A stretch of DNA of 64,000 nucleotides from Antennarius striatus (taxonomy: Eukaryota; Chordata; Actinopteri; Lophiiformes; Antennariidae): the NCBI RefSeq assembly GCF_040054535.1, contig NC_090796.1, positions 6,871,001 to 6,935,000 on the forward strand. The letters are read 5' to 3'. The position numbers were made by a program, and so were the translations under genes. Shown here in pieces: positions 41,166 to 55,670 of this stretch. How positions within the stretch are numbered: the first letter of the stretch is position 1; the number at the start of each line of letters is the position of its first letter. The notes under the pieces were generated by a model. That model worked only from the letters and a program-made list of their open reading frames with translations. It searched no databases and was not told the origin of the DNA.

Positions 41166-42366
41166 TCAGCTCAGGGATATTCACATAAAAATAACCCGTC
41201 TTGTCTCTGTCTGTCAGGTTTGCTCTGTAAAATGTTAATGTCGGAAACAACGCCCACTGGAGCATCCAAGGTGCATCTGAAAACAATTGTTTCTGGCAAA
41301 TAGTCATAAAAGTAGAAAACAATCAGTTTACTGTCATTGAAGAATAATTTCTTGTCACGTTCTTTCATCAAATCTAAATAAAGATGAACCAATTTTTTTT
41401 TCATCCCATTAATCACCTCATGGTGACCTTAACAAGTACACATATACAGTATTTAGGGGAGGATTTCACAAAGCCAGGAATGCAAAGTGGCAGCGTAAGA
41501 AGATTGAACTGTGCGTATATTTTGGTGCATTGGATTCCGCTCCCTCTGTGTGTGAACCAGACATCTTGAACACGACTACAGATTTCCAAAGATGTCTCCA
41601 GAGGAGCCCAGTCGATGATAAAACTCTCCAGCATCCGTACGCTGTGGCTGTGTAACACTGCGAACAGCAATTGTGAGCGATAACCAAAGTGCCAACAGTG
41701 TCCACATCTCACATAAAGGCCCCCGTCGCGGCTGCTGTGGTGTTTAGTGGGGGCCAACAAGAAACACGGACAATTCAAGGTCAGAGACTTCCTCCTGAAG
41801 CATCCACTCACGCTCTCCATCTGTACCTATTTCTGTCCAGCTCTGATCCTTCCCCAAAAAGTGCTTTGCGCACACATTCTACATTAAAGCTCTTACTGGA
41901 GGGGGAGAGAGGCTCTTAAAGGCTTAAATCCCAGAGCTGATGGAACATGAGCCAAGATGGGGCAGAATGGTCGGGGTAAAAAAAAAAAAAGAAAAAAGGG
42001 GGAAGTCAAAGAAAGCGGAGGTGAAAAGACTCCCTGGGAAGATGCTCCGTATAGAAAGTATGTTAATGTCTTTGAGGTATATAAGGAGAGCAGTGCACTC
42101 CATCATCATACTGCAACCGCTCTACAAAAGAGCTGCATATTTGACTTATTTCTCCTTTTATGCACGCAGCCGTCTTTTTACTTTTATTGACAAATGTTAA
42201 TACTTTCCAGGAAGGCCGCTGAGCTCGGTGATTTGGACTGCAGTCTCTGCCATTTGTAGCCTCTTTCAGCTCGGATGAGAAGAATGGAAACTATCTCCGC
42301 AACATTCTAACCTCCTCTCTCTCTCTCTATTCCCTCCGGATGCTGCTCTCTGTTTATTTGGCTAAA

Positions 42367-42371
<5 letters not shown>

Positions 42372-42404
<33 letters not shown>
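42372..42404. repeat. (AT)n microsatellite
   Basis: An AT run of about 33 bp preceded by an A12 tract. Confidence 0.93.
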
Positions 42405-42406
<2 letters not shown>

Positions 42407-45400
42407 TTGCTTCTCTGCTCTCCATTTTTCTGTTTCTTTTTTTTTCTCTCAACATTTGCGGCTCGGTTCTTTTTATCTGCCTTCCTCTTCCTTTTCTCTC
42501 TGCTCCATCCATCGTTCCCTTTCGCTCAGCTGGGTGGCTGATTGTAACGCCGCAGCTGCCTGGATGACACATGCATCAGTCATTAACTAGCCCAACGTGA
42601 AACACACTCATCAGCTAAAAAAAATCCTCAATTTCCTCCTCTCTTCACGCTTTAGCTGTCTTTCTCTCATCCCTCTCCTTCCTCCAAGCATTTGTCAGAA
42701 CGCCACGTGCAGATGGACGGACAAATTGGACCCGAACACACAGAAATCAAACAGCACATGCTGATTGTAACGATGACCTAACCATCCTTTAAAAACCTTT
42801 TCCTGACTCTGTTTCATCCCTCGCTTCTCTACCAGGAAAGGCCAAACTCCGTCTGTTGATTGCATCACTTTCCTCCTCTGCACAGCCTTGTTTCAGGGAC
42901 GCGGCTCTCGCTCTACATCAGGGAAAAATGATACTGACTTTGAAAACAGAGAGCAGTGTCTATTTACACCAGCGGCGCTCAGCTCCGCAACAGGAAAGTA
43001 TCACTCAATCCAGCACACAGGACGCCTCAAACGGTTTTATCGATGGGGACAGTTGTGCAAAGTCAGGTGCTGGAATTTATTTCACAACAGGAAAGTTTTT
43101 GCATGTCTTCAGAAAAATTTAAAGCATGAAATTTTGTTTTGGAAGTAGAACGATTAAACCGACATCCTATGAAAACATTTAGTGGAATGCAAAATGCAAC
43201 AAAAACCCATCTTTTTTTTTTTTTTTTTAAATGCATTTTGCGAAATATTGAACTCTGTTTTAGTTTTTCGAGCTGACAACAACTGGTTGATGGAAATTTT
43301 AAAAGAACTTTCCGGTTCCGCTCTTCAGAGGAAAAAACAATGTACAAAGGGCTCATGTGTTGGTTTGGTTTTTTTGGGGGCCAAGATTTTCCTTTTGGTG
43401 CAGGAAAAATTCAAGACTGCTGCAGTTGTGATTCTGTCAGTTAACCAGCGACTGAAGCTTTCGCTTGATATGCCGCCACTGATGCCTCAGATTTACTGGA
43501 ATCCTTAAGAAGCATGATAACAACATACTTTTTAGACAACATATTACATAAATGATAAAACACTTTCCCTTTTTATTTATTAGTTTTTATAAACAATTGA
43601 CAGAAATCCTTTCCAGACAAGAAGCCTTTTTGTTACTGTCTTAATACGCTCTGGCAGACTCTGATGTTACAATTCCAAATAATTACGTACATTCTTGCTC
43701 ATATTTTGCCAAGATTATTTAATTTCCAGCTGTGTGACACGAGAATGTGCTTTAAAGTAAAGATAATCTGTTCACAAGATGAACGACTGCAGTTGCGTTT
43801 CCTGACAGACAGAACGTCTGACGTTGAACTTCTTGCCAGTATTTCATGACCTTACTGACGGCACTTGAATGATGGCGTTTTCTTGGGGGATAAGCTCGAG
43901 CAAACAGCTGAGTGCAATGATTGATGATCGTTCAAGCCTTAAGAGATCCACAAGCATATTTCACATAGTGCTACTACATTGCTGTCTCTATAGGGGAAGA
44001 CGGGACAATAAACTGCTCTATTTCTGTTCATTAGCTCCAATGTGCTCCGTGAGGCGCACGTGTTTTTGTGTTGGTGCCTTTCCAGCACAAACAGAATCGT
44101 GATCTGAGAAAGCGGCGCATGAATAAAAACCAGTTTCCATTGGAGGCCACATTTCCCTGCCTGTGGCCCGGCTTGAGATGCGGCTGCATCGACGCTCTCC
44201 TCTCACTGAGCGCCAGCAAGGAAGCAGGAAGGCTGGATAATTAATGTGATCCAATTCAAATGTCAATAAAGATATTTAGAGGATGGCATGACGCCCCCCT
44301 TTTGACCGGGAAAGAAGTGAGGAGAGAGGAAGAAGTGAAGAAATAGTGAAATTACAAAGGCAGCAGAGGAGTTAAATGAGCAGGGATTGTGTGTGTGTGA
44401 ACGTCTCCAGCAGTCTTTCACCTAACAGATATGCAGCTGTTAGGCGTTACGTAACACCGTGTTTGAATACGCTAACAGCAGCACCTGTGTACTGGCAAAT
44501 CTGAGTGTGTTCTGATCAAGCAAACCATCAGGGGCGCACTGATTGAGGAAGCTCTGCCCTTAGCATAGGCGGGGAGAAACATACATAAATGCATGACCGC
44601 ATAATAAAATCTATAAATGTTTGAGCACACAGTATGTACTGAGCCCAGAGAAAACACACAGAGGGCAGAAATGTCAGCCGCTCGAGAGCCGCTCATCTCT
44701 TTCCGTTCGGACGGCCGGGTTCAAACTTGACCTTTGAATTATTTACAGACGTGCAGATTTATGCTGATTGATAAGTAGAAATGTTTCACTCAGCTGCCAG
44801 AAGAAGCTCGGATTCTTCTTCCTACAAAGAGAGACACAGCAGAACAGCTGCAGAGGAAGCAGTAACTGTGTACAGTTTTTTTTGTTTTTTTTTAAAGCAG
44901 GATCTGTTGGTTCCATTAAAGCTGCCTGTCTACACCAGCATCAGATTTTTTATCAGCAGCAGCAGGTGAGATGTAGTGAGCAGAGCGTGCCCAGTGTGAC
45001 CCTGGCCTTGCTGTAAACACATAGTTTACACTGGGTGGCCTGACAGTTTCTTGGCCGTGGCCGCCGCTCGGGAGAGGCCCCAGCAGCCATCGGGGCTACA
45101 GAGGTTCAGCAGCAAACACATAGCAGTGCAAGAACATGAAGGAGAATGAGAGCGCTGCTTCTGGAAAATCTGCATTTGCACACAGGACCCAGCCGACCTC
45201 TGAAACACCGGCGGGGGAGAAGAAGAAGAAAAGGGAGATGGGAAAATAAGCAGAGGCTTTGCTTTCGGCCAGTTATTGACATGGGGTCTTAAAAAGCTTT
45301 TGGCCTTCAGCTGCAAGTAAAAAATACTCTCATCAGATTTGCTTGGTCCAAAAAAATAAAATAAAATTCTGATGTTGCTTTTCCCTTTCCTGCCTTCGGC

Positions 45401-46662
45401 GATTGGTTGAAAACAAAAGTGCACTCCTACACAACAGAGCTGAACACAAGCGGTCTTATCCCTTTGGCATAAAACCATCACAAAACCTGCAGCAGTCATC
45501 CGCTGTGGGCAGTTGGTATCACAGTTCAGTCACTATAGCAGCTTAATATTGTAAAAACAAAAATCCTCGATCCTCCACAGTACATTATATTTTTATGACA
45601 TGATTCTTATTTATATAGAAGTGAAGACTCTGGACTTACATTTGTAGAAAAATGCTCTAAAAACAAGTAAAAAGGCAACCAGAGGACTGTGCCTTTTAAT
45701 GCACGTTTCACAAATGTTGCATGCAATTCTTTACAAAAAACCACATAAAAAATGCTCCTTTAGTGAAGCATGCCAGGGTGTTCTCATCCCAGATCCACGT
45801 TTCCATCACCAGGACATTCGGATGTCCTACCACAGAGCTGAACACACAGCAAAGTCCAACCTCCTTGCTTTAGAATCATCCTCCCGCTCATGCTCCAGTA
45901 TTACAAAAAGAAAGAAAGAGTAAATATATATTTATTATCTGAGGTAATGCATCATACTCAAAGTATCACAGTGTCACAGTGCATTTGGGCGAATCACAGA
46001 AAGGATGTTTTATGTTGTTTCAAAGTCAAGCTGCCAATCGATCACCATAAGCCTGTAGCCATGGTCACAGGCCGCAGCGTGGAAGGGAAGCAGAGCGGAG
46101 GAGTGAAGAGATACGCAGTAAAATATAAAAGGACAAGGGCATCTCCCGGCCCCAGTGGGTTCCCACCAAAGGGCTGACTCCACACACTTGTCACACATCA
46201 TCCATCAAAGCCAGAGTGAGCACAAAAGTTACACACTTAGACACACCTTAACCCACCTACACGCAAATATGGGATCACACATTCACACAAGCATGCAGAC
46301 ATGGAGTTGTCTTAAACCTCAAGAGGGCGTGGAGCTACAAGCAGATGAGTGAACGGGAAGGTAAGAAAGTGCATCCCATGTAAGGATCAACAGCAGAGTC
46401 AAACATCATCAACACCACAGGGGAGCGGAGACAGGAGGAGGCTGCACATGGTTTTATCTGAAGCACAGCGCACGAGAAGGCTGACCTTTGGAGCAATGGC
46501 ATTTGATAAATTGAGGGGTGGGGGTGGGGGGAAGCTTTCAGCAGCAAATGAGACAGGCGGACCTGTGTGTTCACATCCAGCAGTACGTGTTAGCGTTTAC
46601 TGGTGCTGCTAAAAAACATCGCTGTTAGCCCACGTGTGGAGGCTGTGACGGGTGGTTCACTG

Positions 46663-46905
46663 AGGGAGGGAGGGAGGGAGGGAGGGAGGATGGAAGGGAG
46701 GAAGGAAGGAAGGAAGGAAGGAAGGAAGGAAGGAAGGAAGGAAGGAAGGAAGGAAGGAAGGAAGGAAGGAAGGAAGGAAGGAAGGAAGGAAGGAAGGAAG
46801 GAAGGGAGGAAGGAAGGAAGGAAGGAAGGAAGGAAGGAAGGAAGGAAGGGAGGAAGGATGGAAGGAAGGGAGGAAGGAAGGATGGAAGGAAGGAAGGATG
46901 GAAGG
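46663..46905. repeat. (GGAA)n/(GGGA)n tetranucleotide array
   Basis: About 240 bp of GGGA then GGAA units with rare GGAT and GGGA variants. All frames on both strands are open only because of the repeat. Tandem GGAA units are ETS-factor core sites. Confidence 0.97.
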
Positions 46906-47865
46906 TAAAGCAATGGAGATGTCTGGTTTAGATCAAGTTATTTTGTTCCATTCGTAGGTCAACCTATTTGTTATCTGTTGGCATCTAATTCATTTAAATC
47001 AATGGTTACAAAAAGAGGAAGGATATGAAACAAAGAAATGTCCATTTTTAGTTGGTTTTCATCCAAATTCACAAATGACCTGAAAGGATGTTTCATCCTG
47101 GAACATTCCCCACTGGGACAGAAAACTGATATCACATATTAGCTGAAACTGTTCCGATCCAGTTCGGTGGTAAGTTGTTAAAGTACTGGGGTTTTTTTTG
47201 TTCTTTGTTTTTTTTAAATCACTGTCAAACCAATCATGACATCAATGTGATTCTAACAACGTTATATTATGAGGGTTAGGCTATCATGGGACGCTGATGA
47301 TGACAAAGAAACTGGTGGCCTAGTTTAATCTGGTTCATTCAAGTCTTCTTCTCCACCGCTGAAGACAACAACCAGTCTGAAAGTCTCAATTTATCTGTTC
47401 AAGAAAAAATTTACAAGAAAAAACTTAATTACTTGAAATGAAAACAAATAAACAAAGCAACACCAGCTGAGTTGGATCTTGAAATCTCAGCCTCACACAG
47501 ATTTTTGTTCAGGTGTAATAAAACGGGAAGTAAAAAGGTTCACTGAAGGAATTTTAACTAGCACGCCACAAACACCCAAAGGCACTCCGAGCAACCTTCC
47601 CGCTGTGATCCAGGTACGCCTTAGTGTGTGATCTGCTTTCAGTGTGTTGCAGTTTTTGAAGTGTGATGGCTGTCACAGCTCCCCAGGCACTGCCATGCTC
47701 TTCCTCCTCCTCCTGCCTCCTCCTCCTCCTCCTTTACTCCGTTAGCCCTTCAGATCCCAGGCCTGACACACAGAGAGACAGCTGTTTCCTTCCAGCAGAG
47801 CTCTTTCTCAAGCACTCCCTCTCCCTCTCTGATACACGCATGTGCACACACACAGCCACACGCAC

Positions 47866-47867
<2 letters not shown>

Positions 47868-47910
<43 letters not shown>
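47868..47910. repeat. (CA)n microsatellite
   Basis: A CA run of about 43 bp with flanking CACG variants. Confidence 0.93.
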
Positions 47911-47911
<1 letters not shown>

Positions 47912-49148
47912 ACACACACTCACACGTTTAGGCGGGAGCGTGAAAATCCAGATTTAGCAGAGGCAGATTACGACATACACACAGAAAAGCCACACATAGG
48001 CGACACAAAAAAGACACACTGGTATTGTGGTAGCTGACAAGGTTAACACACATCACCAAGAAAACACACAAAACGCGTTTACAGCTTATTATCCATGGAA
48101 AACAGATATTCATCAAATGCATCTTCTTTCTACACCTAACCGTGATTCACATACATCACAATGCATATGAATAAATATAATGTCAGTTTAATGAATCATG
48201 CAAGGGAAGCGATCGTGTTTCAAGTTCTGCATCTGATTCCTCAGGGACTAACGTCGCGTAAACGATACGATCAAATAGTCAATTCCTTCACAACACAAGA
48301 GACGTCTTGTGTTGGAGTGCCTTCAAAGAGGCCTTTGCATCAGAAAAGAACAGCATTAAATGAAGATAACAGTGCAAAGCACAGCTATTAGTGTGTGAAG
48401 ACACCATGAAGAGCGTTAAGCTGTGAGAGGAAGGATGAGGAAGAAGAAGGATCTTCATCTGGACTGTGTTTGGGAGACGTTCAGGTGAGGGAGGGACAGG
48501 AAGGCGAAATGTGTGCGTTTTAGTCCACAGCAGCTCTTCGCATGAATCATTCATGAAGGCGATGCATTCAAGCAGGTAAGCACACACATCCCAGTCACGT
48601 CCCAGGAATTACACCGCTCCTTCCAACCTCCTCTTCTGTTGCTTCAGCTCCTGTCACGCCAGCCTGTAAATATCCTGAACAGGTAAACAGGCCATGAAGA
48701 TGAAGCCATCATTCCAACATCATCTGAGGCAGATACACCCACAGCAGGACTCCTCTGCCCGACCGAGCACCTCCGAACGCAACACCAATGCTCATCTCTG
48801 CCCCTCCATGAAGCACTCATTAAAAAGAAAAAAGCCAAACATCCACCCTTCTACCTCTGACTGTCAGCTCAGCTCTTCTCTCCATGTGGATCCACCCTGC
48901 AGACAAAACAATCATTGTTGCTATTTGGTTTGTCTGAGTTATTCCAGTTTTATTGTGGGAACAAATGCCAAACGGCTTTCAGGAGTCATCCTTCTAGCCC
49001 TGGAATGTTTCAGGGAAAATCCAGTCCCTCTTTATTTAATTTCAAAAGCATCAAAGGCAGCAGGAAGGGCTTCGAGTTAATTAAACTGACTCGGATTATA
49101 AATTCAGTTTGAGGATGCAATTATAGCAAGAGGCCTTCCATACGGAGG

Positions 49149-49190
49149 TGGATGGATGGATGGATGGATGGATGGATGGATGGATGGATG
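49149..49190. repeat. (GGAT)n tetranucleotide repeat
   Basis: About ten consecutive GGAT units. Confidence 0.95.
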
Positions 49191-50526
49191 GACAGATACT
49201 GTATAAACGTGCAGGAAGTTCGTCTCCTCTCTCCTGAAGCAGTAGTGGATTATGAATCCATGTGCTTTCAATTGAGTGGGAAGGAAAGATGATGAATTTC
49301 TCCATATGACATCAAAGATGATTCTTAATCTGAACCATTCAACAAACAAATGACACGAGTGCAGCATGGAGTCGCTCACGCGGCGTCGTATATTGACCAA
49401 ATAATCATATTATGGTACACAATAGTGCAGAGCGTGAACATATAGGCTACTGTGACACATTACGATTGTCACGACTGAATGTGTTGCATCTGGAGTCTTC
49501 ACTTCTGATGGTTTCATTGAATTGGTGATTTTACACATTATTTTACTTTGTATGCTTATTCCAAGATGAACAGCTGATATTTTTAACTGGATATGTTCCA
49601 CATATCCAGCTTCTTCTGTTAATCAAACATTGAATCATATGATTGTATAATGACTAATCACAAACATTATTCTGACCTAACATGTGGCAATGACAAAAAA
49701 CTTGTTTATTGAGCAGTAAAAATGATACACGACTGCGATGATTTTCTAATGCAGATGGGTTAAATATGAATTTCTCTGAAGTAACCTTCACTGGTTGAGA
49801 GAAAGCAGCTCCATTGATTTTATAAATCACCGTTCTTTTGATGAATGCTGGTTGATCAGTGCTGTTTATTTCCAGGTACGAGTCAGGAAGATTCTGTTGT
49901 TTGGCTCTGCCTGTTTACATTTAACTGTGATTATATCTGCTCTGAACGTTGTTAGATTAAATTTTTAAAAAAAAATTTTTTTTAAAAAGGAAAAAGTCTA
50001 ACCTCTGACAAAACATCAAGGTTAATAAAAAAGCGTATCAGGTAGCAGAAATACACAACAACAAAAATACCATTAACTGATACACAGTGAATGTATCATT
50101 CGTTTCAATTACCCATACCTGTAATTGCTGCTTATTTGACTTCATTGGGAGGGCTTCAAGTGGCAGCTGGTAAAAGGTGCGTCCATTCAGAATGAGAATC
50201 TCCACTGGATGATTAGGGGACAGGCCTGGCCAAGACTGATTGCTGTGGCCTTTCGAGAGCTATTCTGGCTCTGCTGAGTGTGTGCCTTCCACTCAGCATT
50301 GATCTATCGACCCACAGTCCAGTAAAACCTCGCTCAGACCAAAAGGTGAATCTCATTTCTAAACACACAACAACAACCGCGCACATGGACACAAGCAAAA
50401 GCCCACGCACACAGACTAACAAGCATGTTGATTTTTGATGACAAGATAGATGGAGCCTCTCTAAATTCCCCTCGCGTCAACAATATCCACACACTCTTGC
50501 TCCCCATCCTCCCCGATTGTATCTGT

Positions 50527-50563
<37 letters not shown>

Positions 50564-53146
50564 CACCGTTGTACAGCTTTTGTAGGCTTTGTGACAGCGT
50601 TGCAATCACAGCGGTGTAATTGGAATTGAGCGGCTCATCCATGTAACTGTAGGTGGGTGCGGAAAACAATTGCCAGTGACTATAATGAGATGCAGGTTGA
50701 CACCTCAGGGTTCAAGGTAAGTTATGGAGGATAATCCTTCAAGCAGCCAAAAAAAATTATTAAAACTAAAAATGTAATGTTATAAGATGCTCATGCTATT
50801 GACTTTTGAAGATTTTAATTTTAACGTACACTTCTGTTTTTCTCGAGATCACTGGGTTACCTTGGGTTTTCCTCTCCATTGTGCGCCAACGAACAGTTCA
50901 CAGCCCCAGCCTGTATGCAGCTACTTATGGACAAGGATGGTCCTTTATAGCCCTGTCATGGCTCTTCTGTTCTGTTCTGTTCACCTTTACATTCATTTCA
51001 CCGTCTCCTCTCCCCCGCTCCTCTCCTACAGGGCAGTCAGCTGTGCAGAATGGAAGCATGCTTTATCTACCATACAGTTACAGTGCCCACGTGTCAGGAG
51101 CACAGGTCATCACTGACATATGCGGCATGCTTTTCTTTAGGTCAGACCCAGGCTGATTTGACTTTGTCCATCAAATGTGCTTTAAATTATTATCTTTAGT
51201 GAGCTTTTAAAAAGTGTCAAAGTTCATTGCAGGCTGTTAGGATGTCATTATGCATAGTCAACTACCTGGATGCCTTCAGGAGTTTCCAAAACACGTCTTA
51301 GTGAAATAAAATTCACACTCGTTTTAACCCTGGGTCGTTATATTCACTCCTTTTGAATTTTTGGACATATATAAAACTTCAGCCAATCAAAATGGCATTT
51401 TTGAGACTAGCTGCTGTAAACATATCAAACCATACATGACTGGTTGTGTGTTTGTAGCTAGAATGTCAACATTAACATGATGATGAGTGCAATTTATTAT
51501 AAATGAATCATTGATTCCAATTCATTTACTTCTCTTTCAAATATTGTTTTAGTTCACAATAGCCCAACCAGAGCTCTTTAACACCGCCCCTAGACTTTGG
51601 GGTCATTTCCACCTCCAGATCAGGTCACTGACAGCATTATGTGTTCAATTCTAAATCAAGCCACATCTTTCCTCACTAGCTTTCTGCAGTTTGGACCCAT
51701 TTATCTCTGCTTTGTGCTCAGTTTTTATTACTCACCCTGTAGACTTTGAGATAATGTCTCACACTTGTTTTCTCTTCATCTGCTTTTAATGCTATGTTGC
51801 TCTTATTTGTTCTTCATGAGTTCCTTTATGCCTCGCCTCTTTTTTATTTGCTTAAATCTTTTGTTCTTCAGGTTTTATTTGCCTGATATTGTGAAGCATT
51901 TTGAACATTGTGTATTGTGTGTTAAGGTCTCACTTTACCACCCCATTCGTTATCAGCATTTTATCTGTTAAAAGGAATTACCTCATGATTTTCAGGACTT
52001 GACTGGATGTGATGTAACTTTTGAGCCATAACATCAAGTCAAAAGTTGACAGGTTTCATTTTTACATCATTCATGATGGATTTACCACTAATTTTGTGCA
52101 AAGTACAAAGTTAAATACATGATGATCAAGGGCTCTTTAACGTAATACATAATTGCACTTATTTGTTAACATTATTGTAAACAGACATCAGATGACATTC
52201 TTCTGGTGAAGGATCTTCTGAAGGATATTTTACTTTTTGATGTTTCCCTCCACCCAGGCCTAATAAAATCCTACCATTCTTTCTCCATGCTGCTAGGTTC
52301 ACCTGATCGTATTAGCTGAAAACAAATATCAGAGCAGGAGATGTTTCTTGAGATGAAAGTCAAACCAATTGGCATTTTTCCCTGCTTGAACAGCCTTTAC
52401 TGCTAATTATTACCTACTCTGCTCTCCTCAGCTTCCGCTCTTAGCACCTGAAGCACGTAGCACACATCAATCCTCACGTCAGCCGTTCTCTCCGGCCCTA
52501 TCTGCCTCTCCCTCCCGACACACAGCCTTCATCTGCCTGCTGTAGCCAAAACAGCACAGGAGGATGCTGAGGTGTCTCCGGGCTTGATGGGATGGTGAGG
52601 ATTCTGACACTTTTCATAATTCTTACACCGCCCTTCCCCTTTGGGGGGACCTTTCTCTTTCTCCTTTTCTCCCACAGCGTGCAGTGGACCTATTGGGTGG
52701 TATTACCAAGAAACCCTGTTGCCACCATGCTTACATTCAGAAGGACACACCTCAGTAAGAATAGGAGAGGAGGAGGATGAGACATGGGAAGAAAAAGAAG
52801 AGTAACACAGCAGAAACACTCATGAGGGGAGACGGGAGAAAAAAAAGGAGGCGTGTTTTCCAATTTTTTATACTCCACTCCGACATCAAGATACAATTAT
52901 GTTTGTAATGATCCTGCAAAGCTGCTGACATGGCGGACTTTCCTAAATCAAGCAGAACATTAACGATGACCTAGTCAGAATATCTTCATGCCCGGGACTG
53001 TTCAATCCAGATTATGGTTTTCTGTTTGACACAGCTTAATGGCACAAACACAGATTGCAGGCGGGCACCGGCAATATTAATCTTCCTCAGAGAGAGAGGC
53101 CCAGTGACAAACAAGTGCGCGCGCACAGACAAGCAGACACACAGAC

Positions 53147-53151
53147 ACACA

Positions 53152-53210
<59 letters not shown>

Positions 53211-53214
53211 ACAG

Positions 53215-53243
<29 letters not shown>
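53147..53243. repeat. (CA)n microsatellite with GACA interruptions
   Basis: A CA run of about 97 bp interrupted twice by GACACA units. Confidence 0.94.
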
Positions 53244-53245
<2 letters not shown>

Positions 53246-55612
53246 GGCTTGTAAGCACATACGTATTCCCTGGGGGAGCAGAGACACACAGAAATGCTAA
53301 TACATTTGCATGCATGTCTCCAGGTTCTCTCATTTCATGGGTATGCAACTGCACATTAGTGACACACACATACACACATGCATACATGTACACACACATA
53401 CTTAAGATGGTACATTTGCAACTTGCAGCTTCAGAGCTGTAGTATGAAAGCCGAGCAAAGACACCGGCCTTCCCTAAGCTTCTCATGCGCTTCTCAGAGC
53501 CGATCGGCTGCAGCTTACTGTACCAGCAGCAGCGAGAGGCGACACTACCGAGAACAAAGCCACAGCTCTCAGCAGCATCACACAGGCCAGCGCCATCCGA
53601 ACCCCGCAGGAACCTCTCCATCACGCCGCTCATTGTGCCACAGACTTATCAGACCATTACTGAATAGGAGGCGCTAATAGAATTATGAGGAGTGAGTGAA
53701 AGGAGAGTAGAATAGCAACAATGTGTCTGTCGAGAGCGGATTCATTTCCAGAGGAGGCGAGACGGTCACGTGGACATGTGTTGAAGCCATTGTGCAGACT
53801 TCAGTCGATAAGGCTGGGGCTGACACTAAATGAACTCCCAGGCACAGACTAGGAGTCCACCATCCACATCTGTGACTGGGGAGCAGTCAGAAAGAGAGGC
53901 AGGGATGTGAATTGCAGGCAGGGTCCTTCAACTCGGCTGCTGAGTGAGCATGTGGAAAAGTGGAATTTTGAAATCATATGAAAAACACACGCAGACGGGA
54001 CCAGTTCTTTCTACATTCATGCAGTACGTGGTTTCTTGTGAAGAGTGTTTCTTTCCCTCGGGAGAGTTTGAATAACCTGGAAACAGCTGGATGCAGCCAA
54101 TGAGCGCGAGAGCACAGCGCTAAACCTCACTCCAGGGTCAATCAAGTCAGAACCGTGACACATGGTAGTTTAGTAGTTTATAACGCTCTGGGGTCCTGTC
54201 TCACATTATTAACTCTGTCATGAAGTGCTTAAGGTTATTTAAAAGCCATTTACATGACATACATGGCTTCAGAATGCCTGCACAAGGAATTAATGTGCAA
54301 AAAAAAACCCCATAAATGTCTAATTATCTGAGCTTTGGTGTAAATTGAAGATTCACAAAAGTCAGTCCATCCTTCTCTTTCCAAAGTGTTCACACTCCTA
54401 TGTAGAAGATCAATTGTGTTTTGATGTCATTCAGGATCCAGCAGGAAAATAAGAATTACAGCATCTCAATTAGAGACAGTCTTTTCTTCTGCAGGCAACA
54501 TTTGAGACTGAAAGAATCAAATATTGTCGGGCAAACTGACTTCAAAATGGATTTAAATACATACATTTTCTTTGGATAAAATCCTTTATGTTGTAAAAAT
54601 GCACCTCTGATGTGATGCGTAGAGTAATCGTTGCCATTACAGCACTCAGGCTAGATTGGTCCACTCCCATTTTGAACCTGATGGATAGCAGTATGTTTGC
54701 ACTCTGAGCACATGATCCGTTTTTACTTGACACACCAATACCCTTGGGCCATGCACACGGTAAATTGGAAATTTGGTTATGTACTTAAAGGATCCAGAGA
54801 TATTGTGGAGGCAGACTTAATCTTGATGGCTGAGACAAACCACAGAGAGCAGAGTCCTATTTGTTGAGTTGATAAATTAATTATAGGGAGGCAAAATAAT
54901 GTTCCCTCTCTTTTATTTTGGTCTATAAAACCCCTTGAAATGAGAATGGACATCACTATATGGTAGAGCTCAGTGTGATGTCATCATTTGTGTAGGATCA
55001 ACAAAACATCAACAAATGAAATCATTATGATTCAATACAAATATTTTCACACGGAACCATCAAATATTGGTTGTTTAGCTTGAAAAAAAATTATTTTTAA
55101 AAATATCAATATTAATTGATTCATCAATAAACTGCAGCTCTACCTTCATGGATTAGGAGAGTCCAATGATTAGAAAGCAGAATAAATTCTGTTTTAACTG
55201 AGTTTCATCTCTCACAAGGTGTACGGCCAGTGGGTCCAGCAGCGCCTGCAGCACAAAGTTCCTCAAAAAGCATCTCATCCCGACGGCAGACGACACGACA
55301 GCAGAGATGAGAGCGAAGACTCTGAAACCTACACAACTTATCATCCACACACACACAGAGGAGAGGTGATGGGTTCTCCTGAGAGCCTCTCTGCGTGCAT
55401 CAAATGGCCTGGCTGCATGTCGATGCCATCAGATTGTCTCTGATTGGAGCTGAAGTCATTCCTCTCACTCTCTTAGTCTTTCATGTTGGCTGCATTAGTG
55501 ACAGGATGGTAATCAAAGCTACCATTAACACCAGGCCATTTCCTCTGCTCTTGTCATGCAGACCCACTGGGCAGAACTAGGCTTCCAGTGGACCAAAGTA
55601 CAGAGTGTATCA

Positions 55613-55670
55613 TTGTGTGTGTGTGTGTGTGTGTGTGTGCGTGCGTGCGTGTGTGTGTGTGTATGTGTGT
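55613..55670. repeat. (GT)n microsatellite
   Basis: A GT run of about 58 bp with an internal GCGTGCGTGC patch. Confidence 0.92.

Noticed and set aside
46590-46913. 100-codon frames on both strands (EGRK and LPSF repeats)
   Set aside because: They are produced entirely by the GGAA tetranucleotide array.
50567-50646. Minus-strand segment YMDEPLNSNYTAVIATLSQS / LQKLYNG between an acceptor-like CACCTACAG and a donor-like GTGCGC
   Set aside because: It is only 80 bp, runs straight into a CA microsatellite, and has no partner exon in matching phase nearby. A chance open frame is as likely.
55211-55443. Plus-strand frame VYGQWVQQRLQHKVPQKASH... after CTCACAAG
   Set aside because: It looks coding-like in composition, but the acceptor is poor. 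No clear donor or partner exon was found, and the family is not recognised.
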